Source: Moorena bouillonii PNG
GTDB lineage: Bacteria > Cyanobacteriota > Cyanobacteriia > Cyanobacteriales > Coleofasciculaceae
DNA: 61,330 nt
NCBI RefSeq assembly: GCF_001942495.1
Contig: NZ_MKZS01000001.1
Span: 5,382,122-5,443,451, forward strand
Direction of reading: 5' to 3'
The translations under genes and the position numbers were made by a program. The notes beneath the pieces were generated by a model that did no database searches, was not told the DNA's origin, and saw only the letters and a list, made by a program, of their open reading frames with translations. This document shows positions 17,757 through 27,201 of the stretch, in pieces (the stretch's first letter is position 1; every line of letters starts with the position of its first letter).

Positions 17757-17977
17757 GTAAGCCTATGCGCTACGCGCACGCTACGCGAACAGCCGTCAGC
17801 GGTCAGCAGTCAGCTTTTCATAACTCAGATTAAACTTTTGCTTACTTGTTTGATTCAAAAGTTCCGTAGCTTCCTAATCGCCCATAAGCACATCAAGTAG
17901 CACCTCAATTAGCGCATTAGCTGATGGCTGATGGCTGATAGCTGTTCGCGCAGCGTGCGCATAGCGCATATGCTTAC
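17757..17977. repeat. 221-bp element with long imperfect inverted repeats
   Basis: The left arm 17757-17816 (GTAAGCCTATGCGCTACGCG...) and right arm 17919-17977, read as reverse complement, match over about 57 bases with scattered mismatches. The arms consist of the extragenic 'GCGCTACGCGCACGCTACGCGAACAGC' motif plus degenerate CAGC-containing repeats. It fills most of the space between the FKBP terminator and the 3' end of dnaB. Related half-elements are at 3963 and 19470. Confidence 0.75.
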
Positions 17978-17994
17978 GCCTCAGTTGTGGTAGG

Positions 17995-19347
17995 TTACAC
18001 TCTTTGATTTGCCATATTCAGGAACTTGGTTAACCCAGGTTTAAAGATAAGTTTCACCGTTCCTGTCGGACCATTACGATTTTTAACAATAATGACTTCT
18101 GCCGTATCTCCATCTGGTGAATCTGGGTTATAATAAGAATCCCTATAGAGCATCATGATTAAATCCGAGTCCTGTTCGATAGAACCCGATTCTCTCAAAT
18201 CCGACATCATGGGTCGTTTGTTGGTGCGAGATTCCACAGCTCGACTTAACTGAGACAGCGCAACCACTGGGACTTTCAGTTCCCGAGCTAATCCTTTCAG
18301 AGAGCGAGTAATCCGAGACAACTCCTGAACTCGATTTTCACTACCACTGCCTTCCATTAACTGTAAGTAATCGATTAAAATTAACCCCAATGGGCTCCCT
18401 TGGGCTGCTTGAAGACGACGAGCATGCGATCGCATTTGCATCACAGTCTGGTTAGCGGTATCATCAATATAAATAGGCAACTCTGATAACATACCGATTG
18501 CTTCGCTCAAGGGTGCCCACTGATTTTGAGCAATGCGCCCAGCTCTGAGAAAGTTACTGTCAATTTTCGCTTCACTAGCTAACAACCGCTGCACTAGTTG
18601 TTCTCTTGACATTTCCAAGCTAAAAATCGCCACTGGCAATTTTTCAGCTACGTTACGAGCAATTCCTAAGGCTAAGCTAGTTTTTCCCATTGATGGTCTA
18701 CCAGCAATGATAATTAAGTCAGACGGACTTAACCCCCCAATTTGGGCGTCCAAATCATAGAAGTCTGATGGAATACCAGGCAAATCAATACCCTGATTAC
18801 GATTTTCTATATCTTGGAACGTTTGAACTAGGGTTTCAGAAATCGGGATTAGACCTTGCTGAGGACGCAATTGGGTGAGACTGAAAATTTTCTGTTCCGC
18901 TTGGTCAAGGACCGTTTCCAATTCCAAGGATGTCTCATAACCCAACTTAAAAATCTCGTTACCGGCTTCGATTAGCTGACGGCGCAGGTACTTGTCCATC
19001 ACTAACTTAGCGAACCTGTCAATATTGACCGCTGAAACCGTCTGTTCAACTAGCTGAGCTAACTTAGCTTGACCCCCAACTTTCTCTAATAAGTCATTGT
19101 CATAAAGCCAGGTAGTAACACTCATCAAATCCGTCGGTTTACCCTGGCTATAAAGTAATAAAGCAGCTTCGTAAATGGTTTGGTGAATCCGGACGTAGAA
19201 GGCTTTTGGATTCAGGAAATCACCAATTCGACCCATGGCTTCCGGGTCTAATAAAATGCCTCCGATAATAGACTCTTCGGCATCAATATTTTGGGGTGGT
19301 ATAGAGTTACCAAACGCTGAAAAATCTGGTTTTTGAGTCATAGTCAA
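17995..19347 (-). CDS. dnaB: Replicative DNA helicase DnaB
   Basis: The protein has 450 residues, the usual length for an intein-free DnaB. The N-terminal primase-interacting domain begins at IPPQNIDAEESIIGGILLD. The RecA-like ATPase domain has Walker A GRPSMGKTS, Walker B LILIDYLQLM and the arginine-finger/DnaB-signature region SDLRESGSIEQDSD. It unwinds DNA at the replication fork as a hexamer. It lies downstream of rplI on the same strand, the conserved rplI-dnaB order of many bacteria, though about 320 bp of repeats separate them here. No intein is present. Confidence 0.97.
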   Translation of the reverse strand: MTMTQKPDFSAFGNSIPPQNIDAEESIIGGILLDPEAMGRIGDFLNPKAFYVRIHQTIYEAALLLYSQGKPTDLMSVTTWLYDNDLLEKVGGQAKLAQLVEQTVSAVNIDRFAKLVMDKYLRRQLIEAGNEIFKLGYETSLELETVLDQAEQKIFSLTQLRPQQGLIPISETLVQTFQDIENRNQGIDLPGIPSDFYDLDAQIGGLSPSDLIIIAGRPSMGKTSLALGIARNVAEKLPVAIFSLEMSREQLVQRLLASEAKIDSNFLRAGRIAQNQWAPLSEAIGMLSELPIYIDDTANQTVMQMRSHARRLQAAQGSPLGLILIDYLQLMEGSGSENRVQELSRITRSLKGLARELKVPVVALSQLSRAVESRTNKRPMMSDLRESGSIEQDSDLIMMLYRDSYYNPDSPDGDTAEVIIVKNRNGPTGTVKLIFKPGLTKFLNMANQRV

Positions 19348-19666
19348 CTAGTCGTCTATTGAGTTCAGGGTAAAGGTCAGCTATCAGCTATCAGCTATCA
19401 GCTATCAGCTAATGCGCTATGTCCCAGCGTCGAAGCCAAAGCCCATGCTACTTGAGGTGCTATTAGCTAATGCGCTACGCGCAAGCTACGCGAACAGCTA
19501 AAGCCTGACTAATACAATCTGAACAAATTAAGCACCTCAGGTGCGCTTTCCGTGATGGCGAGCAATACCTCGCCATCACGGGTCGCACCTGTTGTTTAAT
19601 TGAGAGTTGACAGGATGATACAATCAACAGTCAACTCTCAACAAACTAAACAAACTATTAATTAAC
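19348..19666. repeat. Repeat-rich spacer between rplI and dnaB
   Basis: It contains a CTATCAG tandem array (19379-19413), a copy of the GCGCTACGCGCA...GCGAACAGC motif (19470-19500) and a structured palindrome at 19539-19590. In the palindrome, AGGTGCG/CGCACCT forms the outer stem and CCGTGATGGCGAG/CTCGCCATCACGG is a perfect 13-bp inner stem with a CAATAC loop. The palindrome could end or attenuate transcription from rplI towards dnaB; that is inference. Confidence 0.75.
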
Positions 19667-20125
19667 TTATTTGGGAACAACATGAATTTCTACAGTGGCT
19701 GTAACTTCTGGATGAAGCTTAATTTCTGCATTATAGAAACCAAGTTGACTAATCTCCGGTATAGTTATACCTCGGCGGTCTATTTCTTTGCCAGTAGACT
19801 CTTGGATGGCATCTGCCAAATCTTGGCTGGTAACAGTACCGAAGATAGCATTATCTTCGCCCAACTGCTTCGAGATAGTAAAGCGGCTAATGGTTTGTAG
19901 AGCAGTCTTCATGGACTCAGCTTGTCGCTTGATTTCGAGGATACGCTGCCGTTCTTGCTCTCTGCGCCGCTCAACTTGCTTGAGAACACCAGAGGTAGCT
20001 CTGACTGCAATTCCTTGGGGAATGAGATAATTGCGAGCATAGCCGGGAGCTACCTCTACTAGATCACCGTCTTTTCCGAGTTTGTGAACGTCTTTGCTTA
20101 AAACGACTTGTACACGTTTTACCAT
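19667..20125 (-). CDS. rplI: 50S ribosomal protein L9
   Basis: The protein has 152 residues, normal for bL9. The N-terminal domain reads [34 protein letters not shown], which is the diagnostic L9 block given here by its ends: VQVVLSKDV and [11 protein letters not shown]. It is followed by the long connecting helix and a C-terminal rRNA-binding domain ([20 protein letters not shown]). It is a component of the large ribosomal subunit near the L1 stalk. It lies upstream of dnaB. Confidence 0.97.
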   Translation of the reverse strand: MVKRVQVVLSKDVHKLGKDGDLVEVAPGYARNYLIPQGIAVRATSGVLKQVERRREQERQRILEIKRQAESMKTALQTISRFTISKQLGEDNAIFGTVTSQDLADAIQESTGKEIDRRGITIPEISQLGFYNAEIKLHPEVTATVEIHVVPK

Positions 20126-20210
20126 AGTGTTTAATTTCGGGTATAGTTTATAGTGAAGGATAATGCTTCGACAAACATTCCATCTTACGACAATTTGTAA
20201 GCGATCGCAA

Positions 20211-20300
20211 CTGAGTGCTGAGTGCTGAGTGCTGAGTGCTGAGTGCTGAGTGCTGAGTGCTGAGGGTTGAGGGCTGATTGCTGATTGCTGATTCCTGAGG
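20211..20300. repeat. GAGTGCT heptamer array
   Basis: About eight copies of TGAGTGC followed by degenerate TGAGGGT/TGATTGC units lie between the EF-hand gene and rplI. It is upstream of rplI, within its likely promoter-side region. Confidence 0.85.
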
Positions 20301-20373
20301 GCTCGGTGTCAATTAAAACACTTTTTAAACCCTTTCGGGGATAACATATCCGCCAATAGGCAAACCTAAATCA

Positions 20374-20919
20374 TCAGTAGGAACCGAAAATCCAGTTTCC
20401 TGGAGCCTCTGGATCTTGACTGTAATAGAATTCGGTAACTAGATCTAATATCTCTTGTTTGTCAATGTAACCATCATTGTTCTGATCGAAGCGTCCAAAA
20501 ATTTCTTCAATTTGACTGTCGTCAATACCGTAAGCCTGAAAAAATTGTCGGTATTCTTCCAGAGTAACTTTATCGTCTTTATCAGAATCCAATAGGAAAA
20601 TAATCCCTGCCGCTTTAGCATTGACTACTGCTTCATTCCCGTCGGTGTCACTCAGTACATTTTCGTGATAAGTCAACCATTCATCCAAGGTCACTTGCTG
20701 GTCTTGATTCTGGTCGGTAAATTTCTGCACGCCATTCCAAATCCTCATGTAAATAGCAAGAAGATTGTCATAATATGGCGAGCCCGGTGTCCAACCCCTG
20801 ATCGCAGCAAGGTTATCAGTAATACGTTCAAAATCGGCTTGGGTTAAAATACCATTTGTTTGCTGATCGTACAGGTTAAACAACCTGGTCAATTTTCTCT
20901 GCTGCAATTCCCTAAGCAT
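20374..20919 (-). CDS. Four-EF-hand calcium-binding protein
   Basis: The protein has 181 residues and four EF-hand loops can be read. They are DQQTNGILTQAD (degenerate), DQNQDQQVTLDE, DSDKDDKVTLEE and DQNNDGYIDKQE. Loops 2-4 keep Asp/Asn at positions 1, 3 and 5 and Glu at 12, so at least three should bind calcium. The spacing resembles bacterial calerythrin and sarcoplasmic calcium-binding proteins. There is no signal peptide, so it is probably a cytosolic Ca buffer or sensor. It stands alone, co-directional with gloB upstream (about 140 bp). The partner is unknown. Confidence 0.85.
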   Translation of the reverse strand: MLRELQQRKLTRLFNLYDQQTNGILTQADFERITDNLAAIRGWTPGSPYYDNLLAIYMRIWNGVQKFTDQNQDQQVTLDEWLTYHENVLSDTDGNEAVVNAKAAGIIFLLDSDKDDKVTLEEYRQFFQAYGIDDSQIEEIFGRFDQNNDGYIDKQEILDLVTEFYYSQDPEAPGNWIFGSY

Positions 20920-21056
20920 GTTTTTTTTCTATTGCTCAATTGGATTAACTAAATTTATTAAGTCAAACTTGATTATAATCCAACTAATCAAGGGGCATAT
21001 TCTCAAGGAAATATGTCCCTTGATCAAGGCTTTTGATCAAGGCTTTATCAATAATG

Positions 21057-21830
21057 TTAGAATCGGTCTCTCATCTCCCGTAACCGTGCAAATGTCTTAA
21101 CCGGTTCTTTTGCTTGAACAGCCGACTGTAGGGCAGGGTCTTCCCAACGTAAAAATGGATTGGTGTGCTTTTCAACCCCTAACTCGGAGGGTACCGTTGC
21201 CTCTTTACGATGACGCGCCTTTTGGACTTGGGCAAATCTCTCTTGTAAGTCCGGGTTTTCACCATCGACACTCAGGGCAAATTGGATATTTTTCAGGGTG
21301 TATTCATGAGCACACCATACTCGTGTATTATCTGGTAAATCCCTTAGCTTGCTCATGGATTCTACCATTTGGCCTGGTGTTCCTTCAAATAGTCTGCCAC
21401 AGCCGCCCGCAAATAGGGTGTCGCCACAGAAGAGTTCACCGGTTTCACCAGGGACTACTGGGGGAAAGTAGTAGGCAATATGTCCTCTGGTGTGTCCGGG
21501 AACGAAAAAGACTTGAGCAAGGCGATCACCAAACTCGACGCGATCGCATTCGTTTAAAAACACCTGTTGACCAGGAATCCGACCCCGGTCTTCAGCTCCC
21601 CCATATACACACACATCTGGAAACTGCTGCATCAACTGTCTATTTCCCCCCACATGATCCATGTGATGGTGAGTGTTGAAAATAGCCACTAATTCGGCAT
21701 CCAGTTCTTTCAGACGCTGTATCACCGGTTTAGCCTCTGCTGGATCAACAACAGCAGCAATATTCTGCTTGGGGTCGTGTAATAAGAAGATATAGTTGTC
21801 AGAAAGGGCTGGAAGTCGATAAATCTGCAT
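21057..21830 (-). CDS. gloB: Hydroxyacylglutathione hydrolase (glyoxalase II)
   Basis: The protein has 257 residues, the normal length. It is a metallo-beta-lactamase fold with the di-metal motif THHHMDH, then [10 protein letters not shown] and [13 protein letters not shown], and the C-terminal glyoxalase II block [12 protein letters not shown]. It hydrolyses S-lactoylglutathione to lactate and glutathione in methylglyoxal detoxification. Cytosolic. Its C-terminus lies upstream of the EF-hand gene on the same strand; no other glyoxalase gene is nearby. Confidence 0.94.
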   Translation of the reverse strand: MQIYRLPALSDNYIFLLHDPKQNIAAVVDPAEAKPVIQRLKELDAELVAIFNTHHHMDHVGGNRQLMQQFPDVCVYGGAEDRGRIPGQQVFLNECDRVEFGDRLAQVFFVPGHTRGHIAYYFPPVVPGETGELFCGDTLFAGGCGRLFEGTPGQMVESMSKLRDLPDNTRVWCAHEYTLKNIQFALSVDGENPDLQERFAQVQKARHRKEATVPSELGVEKHTNPFLRWEDPALQSAVQAKEPVKTFARLREMRDRF

Positions 21831-22267
21831 AGTTTAACACCATCTGTTTAACTTACAATAATTTATAGTTTTTAGTTTTTTATCAACAACAGATGCTAGG
21901 TATATTATACCTTACTTGATTAATTTTTATCCTTAGGTATTTGTTGAGCAATTTACCAACTTTATCTTTCTTATTAAACCTAATCTTAAATAGGAACTTC
22001 TTGGATAAACCTCCAATAATTTTCGTGTCCTTAAACCAAAATTATCTGAACAAATTTACCTTTGAACACAAGTCATAGGTAATCAGTAATAGTTAGCAAA
22101 TCACCAATTACCTATTATCCATTACCAAGTCACTATAAGTAGCATTTGTGACACTATTTCATCTTAGAAGTGTATGCATGTTCGGTTAACCCATCACAGA
22201 TTAGTAGTATTGTCAACCTCCATGACTAGGCGAATGCGCTAGACTAATGATCATATTGGATAGGGAC

Positions 22268-22401
22268 CAGGGTTATTTCATTCTGGATCTAGGTAACGAG
22301 TTTAAAGGCTTTTAGCGATCGCATACCTGAATTATCGAAGGCTGAAACGACGTATCCTCCTCAATGCATAACATATTGCAATTTAGAATGAAATAGCCCT
22401 G
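22268..22401. mobile_element. 134-bp MITE with 10-bp target-site duplication
   Basis: The left end CAGGGTTATTTCATTCT (22268-22284) and right end AGAATGAAATAGCCCTG (22385-22401) are 17-bp inverted repeats with one mismatch. The decamer GGATAGGGAC lies directly outside both ends (22258-22267 and 22402-22411). This is the pattern of a complete non-autonomous transposable element; the 10-bp duplication fits IS4-like families. The interior contains one HIP1-like site and no coding capacity. Confidence 0.85.
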
Positions 22402-22576
22402 GGATAGGGACTATTTCTGCCTCGTTGCCCCGTCAGCTATAGCCCCCGAAGCAAAGCGTGGTTTCCCTTGCTAATTGTATGGCCAATTGTATTCAGGTTT
22501 AGACCCTCAATAATTTTAATCTAAGTTAAACACTGCTCTCACAGAAAATTAACAGAAGATGTCTAGATTAAATTAT

Positions 22577-22756
22577 AGGACTTACGCCGCCAACCGATTT
22601 TATACAGGTGATTACACCTATTTCAGCCTTGGATTTATAGCGTCTCCTACGGAGAACGGAAAGTGCACCTAAGCCTTCACGCGGGGGTCCCCCCCACTCG
22701 CGCTTGGGATCAAGACAACAACAAACCGGTTTTAATAATCTTGGTGCGTAAATCCT
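22577..22756. mobile_element. Putative 180-bp MITE (AGGACTTACGC ends)
   Basis: AGGACTTACGC at 22577-22587 and GCGTAAATCCT at 22746-22756 are 11-bp inverted ends with one mismatch. AATTAT lies just outside each end, offset by one base on the right. The interior carries the extragenic CTCCTACGGAGA and GGGGGTCCCCCCC palindromes. No coding capacity. Confidence 0.55.
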
Positions 22757-22850
22757 GAATTATCAAAGCCTAGTCATTCAGAAACTGATTCAAAACCACT
22801 ATCAAGCCCACTGTCTCCCAGTCGATCTACCCTTTTGTCAACAGAATCTT

Positions 22851-24089
22851 ATGCTAGTAGACCATCAAACCCCCAAATCTAATCACACCACCCGTAATCC
22901 CTTAAAAAAAGCAGGAACTTATGTATCACTGTTGTTACTGGGAGCAGGGTTAGGCTTTTCCGGCGGTTATGTAGCATTACGTAACTCTGTTCCCGAATCC
23001 ACATCCCCTCAAGCAACTGTCCCTCAGAACAAAACAGCTAGGCTTCCAGGCACTAAACCTGTAGTTACTCAAAATCCCAACTTTATCACCAATGTGGTAG
23101 AACAAGTTGGACCAGCAGTGGTGCGGATTAACGCTTCTAGAACCGTAGCCAGTAGAGTGCCAGATACTTTTAGAAACCCGATGTTCCGGGAATTTTTTAG
23201 GTTTCCATTTCCCGATGTACCCCAACAGCGAGTTGAACAGGGTACTGGTTCAGGTTTCATTATCGATACCGATGGTTATATTCTCACCAATGCCCATGTA
23301 GTCGATAGTGCGGATAGTGTTAATGTAATCCTCAAGGATGGTCGCCAATTTAAAGGGACAGTAGTGGGAAGCGATCCCTTGACAGATGTAGCTGTGATCC
23401 AGATTGAGGCAGAAAACTTACCTACCGTTGCTCTCGGTGATTCTGATCAACTCACCCCAGGAGAATGGGCGATCGCAATTGGTAATCCCCTTGGTTTAGA
23501 TAGTACTGTAACCACTGGCATCATTAGTGCTACGGGTCGTTCTAGCTCTCAAGTCGGTGTTCCTGATAAGCGAGTGGAATTTATCCAAACCGACGCTGCT
23601 ATTAACCCTGGTAACTCCGGTGGACCCCTGCTCAATGCCTCCGGTGAAGTGATTGGCATGAACACAGCCATTATTCGGGGTGCTCAAGGATTAGGATTTG
23701 CCGTTCCCATTAATACGGTGGAAGAAATTGCTGAACAACTAATTGTTGATGGTAAAGTAGAACATCCTTACTTGGGCATCCAGATGGTAACCTTAACCCC
23801 AGAGGTTAAACAACAGATCAACAGTAATCCCAATGCTGGGTTGATGGTTGATGAAGAAAAAGGGGTATTGATTGCCAAAGTAATACCTAATTCCCCAGCT
23901 GCCAAAGCAGGATTGCGTGCGGGTGATGTGATCCGCAAAATCAATGATCAGCCAGTCAAAGATGCAACAGAAGTTCAGAAGTCTGTGGCTAAAACTAAAG
24001 TAGGTAGTGATTTAATCCTAGAGTTGCGCCGCAATCAACGAGATACCAAATTGACTGTGCGACCTGGTGCTTTTCCCACTGGTAAGTAG
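22851..24089 (+). CDS. HtrA/DegP-family serine protease (HhoA/HhoB/HtrA type)
   Basis: The protein has 412 residues. A hydrophobic segment at about 21-45 (VSLLLLGAGLGFSGGYVAL) is a signal or anchor. The trypsin-like domain has His in LTNAHVVD (residue 149), Asp in DPLTDVAVIQ and Ser in NPGNSGGPLLN. One PDZ domain follows (about 310-405, with GVLIAKVIPNSPAAKAGLRAG). Cyanobacteria carry three such proteases that degrade or refold damaged proteins in the periplasm or lumen; which of the three this is cannot be decided here. It is monocistronic, with MITE-like elements just upstream of its promoter region. Confidence 0.93.
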   Translation: MLVDHQTPKSNHTTRNPLKKAGTYVSLLLLGAGLGFSGGYVALRNSVPESTSPQATVPQNKTARLPGTKPVVTQNPNFITNVVEQVGPAVVRINASRTVASRVPDTFRNPMFREFFRFPFPDVPQQRVEQGTGSGFIIDTDGYILTNAHVVDSADSVNVILKDGRQFKGTVVGSDPLTDVAVIQIEAENLPTVALGDSDQLTPGEWAIAIGNPLGLDSTVTTGIISATGRSSSQVGVPDKRVEFIQTDAAINPGNSGGPLLNASGEVIGMNTAIIRGAQGLGFAVPINTVEEIAEQLIVDGKVEHPYLGIQMVTLTPEVKQQINSNPNAGLMVDEEKGVLIAKVIPNSPAAKAGLRAGDVIRKINDQPVKDATEVQKSVAKTKVGSDLILELRRNQRDTKLTVRPGAFPTGK

Positions 24090-24222
24090 TAGTTGAAAGC
24101 ATTAAAATCAAGTTCGGTTAATCACTTTAGTTATCAGGCTTTCGATCACATCAGCATTCAGCTGACTGCTGAATGCTGAATGCTTACTTATTGACTAATG
24201 AGTAATTAACCAGATTGGCATA

Positions 24223-27201
24223 TTAGACATAGCTTTGCCAGCTCTGCCCTGTTAAGGACTGGGTGGCTACTGCCTCCTGCAGCCCCGTTTGATTCATCAG
24301 CCAGATCTCATTTTGTCCAGTGGTGCCATTACGCAAGAGGACATCGTCAAAATTATTATTGTCAAAGTCCATAGTACCACGAACTTCCCACTCACCGCTG
24401 ATTGGTAGTGAGGCAATCAACACTGACTCTACGTACTCACTACCTTCCATGCGCCAGTAGTAGACATCTTGGTTTTGAGTATTACGCCACAGAATATCCG
24501 CGTCACCATCGTTATCTAAATCTCCAGCACCTTGCATCTGCCATAGACCGTCTTCTGCTACCAGCAAATTCTCACCATTATTCTGTCTGGTAATGGAAAC
24601 TCCCTGATCCAGCTGCGTACCATTCATCAACCAAACCCCATTTTCTCCGGTATTGGTATTACGCCAGAGAATATCTTCTTCTCCATCACTGTCGAAATCT
24701 CCCGTGCCACGAATTTCCCAGTTGAGGTCTGATACCTGGCTGCTAGATGCTGTGCTTTTGAACTCAGAGCCTTCCATTAGCCAGAAGCTCACATCTCCGG
24801 TATTAGTATTACGCCAGAGAATATCCTTTTGCCCATCGCCGTCGAAGTCTCCAGCACCACGCATCTCCCAGGGACTATCAGCTGATTCCGCTTGAATTGG
24901 ATTTGACTGATCCAACTCAGTGCCATTCATGATCCAGGCAAGATTGCTTCCAATCTGAGAATTACGCCAAAAAATATCCGCAGAAGAGGCAACATCCTCA
25001 ACAGGAGTAACGTTAATGTCAACAGTAGCCGTCTTAGTAGTCAGACCATTATTTAACTCATAGGTCAAACTGTCAGCTCCATTAAAGCCATTGTTAGGAG
25101 TGTAAATTACAGAATCATCACTGAAGTCTCCAGCAGTGCCATTGTCATCCACTACTGCAGTACCATTGCTGGGACCATTAACAATGGTCAGAGTGCTGTT
25201 TCCGTTAATACCAGTGTCATTTGCTAAAACATCAATGGTTACCGCTGCATTTTCTTCAGTAGTAGCGGTGTCATCTACTGCAATCAGACTGTTCTCGTCA
25301 ACAGCAGCAGCAACATCAATGTCAACAGTAGCGGTCTTAGTAATCAGACCATTGCTTAACTCATAGGTAAAACTATCAGCTCCACTGAAACCATCATCAG
25401 GAGTGTAAATCACAAAATCATCAGTTAAGTCTCCAGCAGTGCCATTGTCATCCACTACTGCAGTACCATTGCTGGGATCATTGAGAATGGTTACAGTGCC
25501 GTTTCCGTCAATATCAGTGTCATTTTGTAAAACATCAATGGTTACCGCTGTATTTTCTTCAGTAGTAGCGGTGTCATCTACTGCAATCAGACTGTTCTCG
25601 TCAACAGCAGCAGCAACATCAATGTCAACAGTAGCGGTCTTAGTAATCAGACCATTGCTTAACTCATAGGTAAAACTATCAGCTCCACTGAAACCATCAT
25701 CAGGAGTGTAAATCACAGAATCATCAGTGAAGTCTTCAGCAGTGCCATTATCATCCACTACTGCAGTACCATTGCTGGCATCATTGAGAATGGTTACAGT
25801 GCCGTTTCCGTCAACATCAGTGTCATTTTGTAAAACATCAATGGTTACCGCTGTATTTTCTTCAGTAGTAGCGGTGTCATCTACTGCAATCAGACTGTTC
25901 TCGTCAACAGCAGCAGCAACATCAATGTCAACAGTAGCGGTCTTAGTAATCAGACCATTGCTTAACTCATAGGTAAAACTATCAGCTCCACTGAAACCAT
26001 CATCAGGAGTGTAAATCACAGAATCATCAGTGGAGTCTTCAGCAGTGCCATTGTCATCCACTACTGCAGTACCATTGCTGGCATCATTGAGAATGGTTAC
26101 AGTGCCGTTTCCGTCAACATCAGTGTCATTTTGTAAAACATCAATGGTTACCGCTGTATTTTCTTCAGTAGTAGCGGTGTCATCTACTGCAATCAGACTG
26201 TTCTCATCAACAGCAGCAGTAACGTCAATGTCAACAGTAGCCGTTTTAGTAAGCAGACCATTGCTTAACTCATAGGTAAAACTATCAGCTCCACTGAAAC
26301 CATTATCAGGAGTGTAAATCACAGAATCATCAGTGAAGTCTTCAGCAGTGCCATTGTCATCCACTACTGCAGTACCATTGCTGGGATCATTGAGAATGGT
26401 TACAGTGCCGTTTCCGTCAATATCAGTGTCATTTTGTAAAACATCAATGGTTACCGCTGTATTTTCTTCAGTAGTAGTGGTGTCATCTACTGCAATCAGA
26501 CTGTTCTCGTCAACACCAGTAACGTCAATGTCAACAGTAGCTGTTTGAGTAGTTAGACCATTGCTTAACTCATAGGTAAAACTGTCAGGTCCACTGAAAC
26601 CATCCTCAGGAGTGTAAATCACAGAATCATCACTGAAGTCTCCAGGAGTGCCATTGTCATCCACTTCTGCAGTACCATTATTGGCATCAGTGACAATGGT
26701 CAGAGTGCTGTTTCCGTCAAGATCAGTGTCATTTTCTAAAACATCAATATTTACCTCTGTATTTTGTTGAGTGGTAGCGGTGTCATCTACTGCAATCAGA
26801 TTCTCATCGAGTGGAATGAATTCAATGAAGTCAATTCGGGCATATTCCTGGCGATCACGAGTACCGTTAATTGTGATTTCGTCTCCATTGTTGATGAATA
26901 CGGTACTGCTAATTTGTTCATTGACAAAACTATCACCATCATTATCCAAAGTTAATGTTGGCAAGTCGGTATTGCCAATAGTGATATTTATGGGGCTTTG
27001 TCCATCAGACTCATCCAGGTAACCTAACCTAACTTCGTAGTTACCAGTAGGTAAATTAAAGGTTGTGGTAGCACTACCAGAGGAGGGATTAGGACCAAAT
27101 TCATCGGGTATTCTGATTAGTGAACCACCCTCAGCCTCGTTATTATCCTCAATTTCAAAAATGTTTCGATTTTCAAAGTTTTCAGCTTGAATTTTAACCA
27201 T
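24223..27201 (-). CDS. Large repeat protein: CBM-like domain, six cadherin-like repeats, VCBS/FG-GAP tail
   Basis: The protein has 992 residues. Residues 1-132 resemble a CBM6/35-type carbohydrate-binding beta-sandwich (GNYEVRLGYLDESDGQSP, YARIDFIEF). Residues about 134-738 are six tandem roughly 101-residue Ig/cadherin-like repeats (LIAVDDTATTEENTAV, VLQNDTD, VIYTPDDGFSGADSFTYEL). Residues 740-992 are five FG-GAP/VCBS-like units (GAGDFDGDGQKDILWRNT). Many DxDxDG motifs suggest calcium-dependent folding. There is no N-terminal signal peptide, as in many type I-secreted or otherwise exported cyanobacterial surface proteins. I infer an adhesin or sugar-binding surface protein. The 303-bp DNA repeats are nearly identical, pointing to recent duplication or gene conversion. 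Confidence 0.8.
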   Translation of the reverse strand: MVKIQAENFENRNIFEIEDNNEAEGGSLIRIPDEFGPNPSSGSATTTFNLPTGNYEVRLGYLDESDGQSPINITIGNTDLPTLTLDNDGDSFVNEQISSTVFINNGDEITINGTRDRQEYARIDFIEFIPLDENLIAVDDTATTQQNTEVNIDVLENDTDLDGNSTLTIVTDANNGTAEVDDNGTPGDFSDDSVIYTPEDGFSGPDSFTYELSNGLTTQTATVDIDVTGVDENSLIAVDDTTTTEENTAVTIDVLQNDTDIDGNGTVTILNDPSNGTAVVDDNGTAEDFTDDSVIYTPDNGFSGADSFTYELSNGLLTKTATVDIDVTAAVDENSLIAVDDTATTEENTAVTIDVLQNDTDVDGNGTVTILNDASNGTAVVDDNGTAEDSTDDSVIYTPDDGFSGADSFTYELSNGLITKTATVDIDVAAAVDENSLIAVDDTATTEENTAVTIDVLQNDTDVDGNGTVTILNDASNGTAVVDDNGTAEDFTDDSVIYTPDDGFSGADSFTYELSNGLITKTATVDIDVAAAVDENSLIAVDDTATTEENTAVTIDVLQNDTDIDGNGTVTILNDPSNGTAVVDDNGTAGDLTDDFVIYTPDDGFSGADSFTYELSNGLITKTATVDIDVAAAVDENSLIAVDDTATTEENAAVTIDVLANDTGINGNSTLTIVNGPSNGTAVVDDNGTAGDFSDDSVIYTPNNGFNGADSLTYELNNGLTTKTATVDINVTPVEDVASSADIFWRNSQIGSNLAWIMNGTELDQSNPIQAESADSPWEMRGAGDFDGDGQKDILWRNTNTGDVSFWLMEGSEFKSTASSSQVSDLNWEIRGTGDFDSDGEEDILWRNTNTGENGVWLMNGTQLDQGVSITRQNNGENLLVAEDGLWQMQGAGDLDNDGDADILWRNTQNQDVYYWRMEGSEYVESVLIASLPISGEWEVRGTMDFDNNNFDDVLLRNGTTGQNEIWLMNQTGLQEAVATQSLTGQSWQSYV
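25130..26560 (-). repeat. 303-bp tandem DNA repeats coding for cadherin-like domains
   Basis: At least four consecutive 303-bp units (phase points near 25136, 25439, 25742, 26045, 26348) are almost identical at the base level. They encode 101-residue domains. The outer units are more diverged, the usual gradient for expansion by unequal crossing-over. Confidence 0.9.

Larger units (their letters stand above)
21831..22850. other. Long intergenic region holding two small mobile-element relics
   Basis: These 1.02 kb separate divergent gloB and the HtrA gene. No open frame here looks like a gene. Two elements with terminal inverted repeats (22268-22401 and 22577-22756) occupy the right part. The left part is AT-rich and should hold the gloB promoter. 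Confidence 0.6.
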
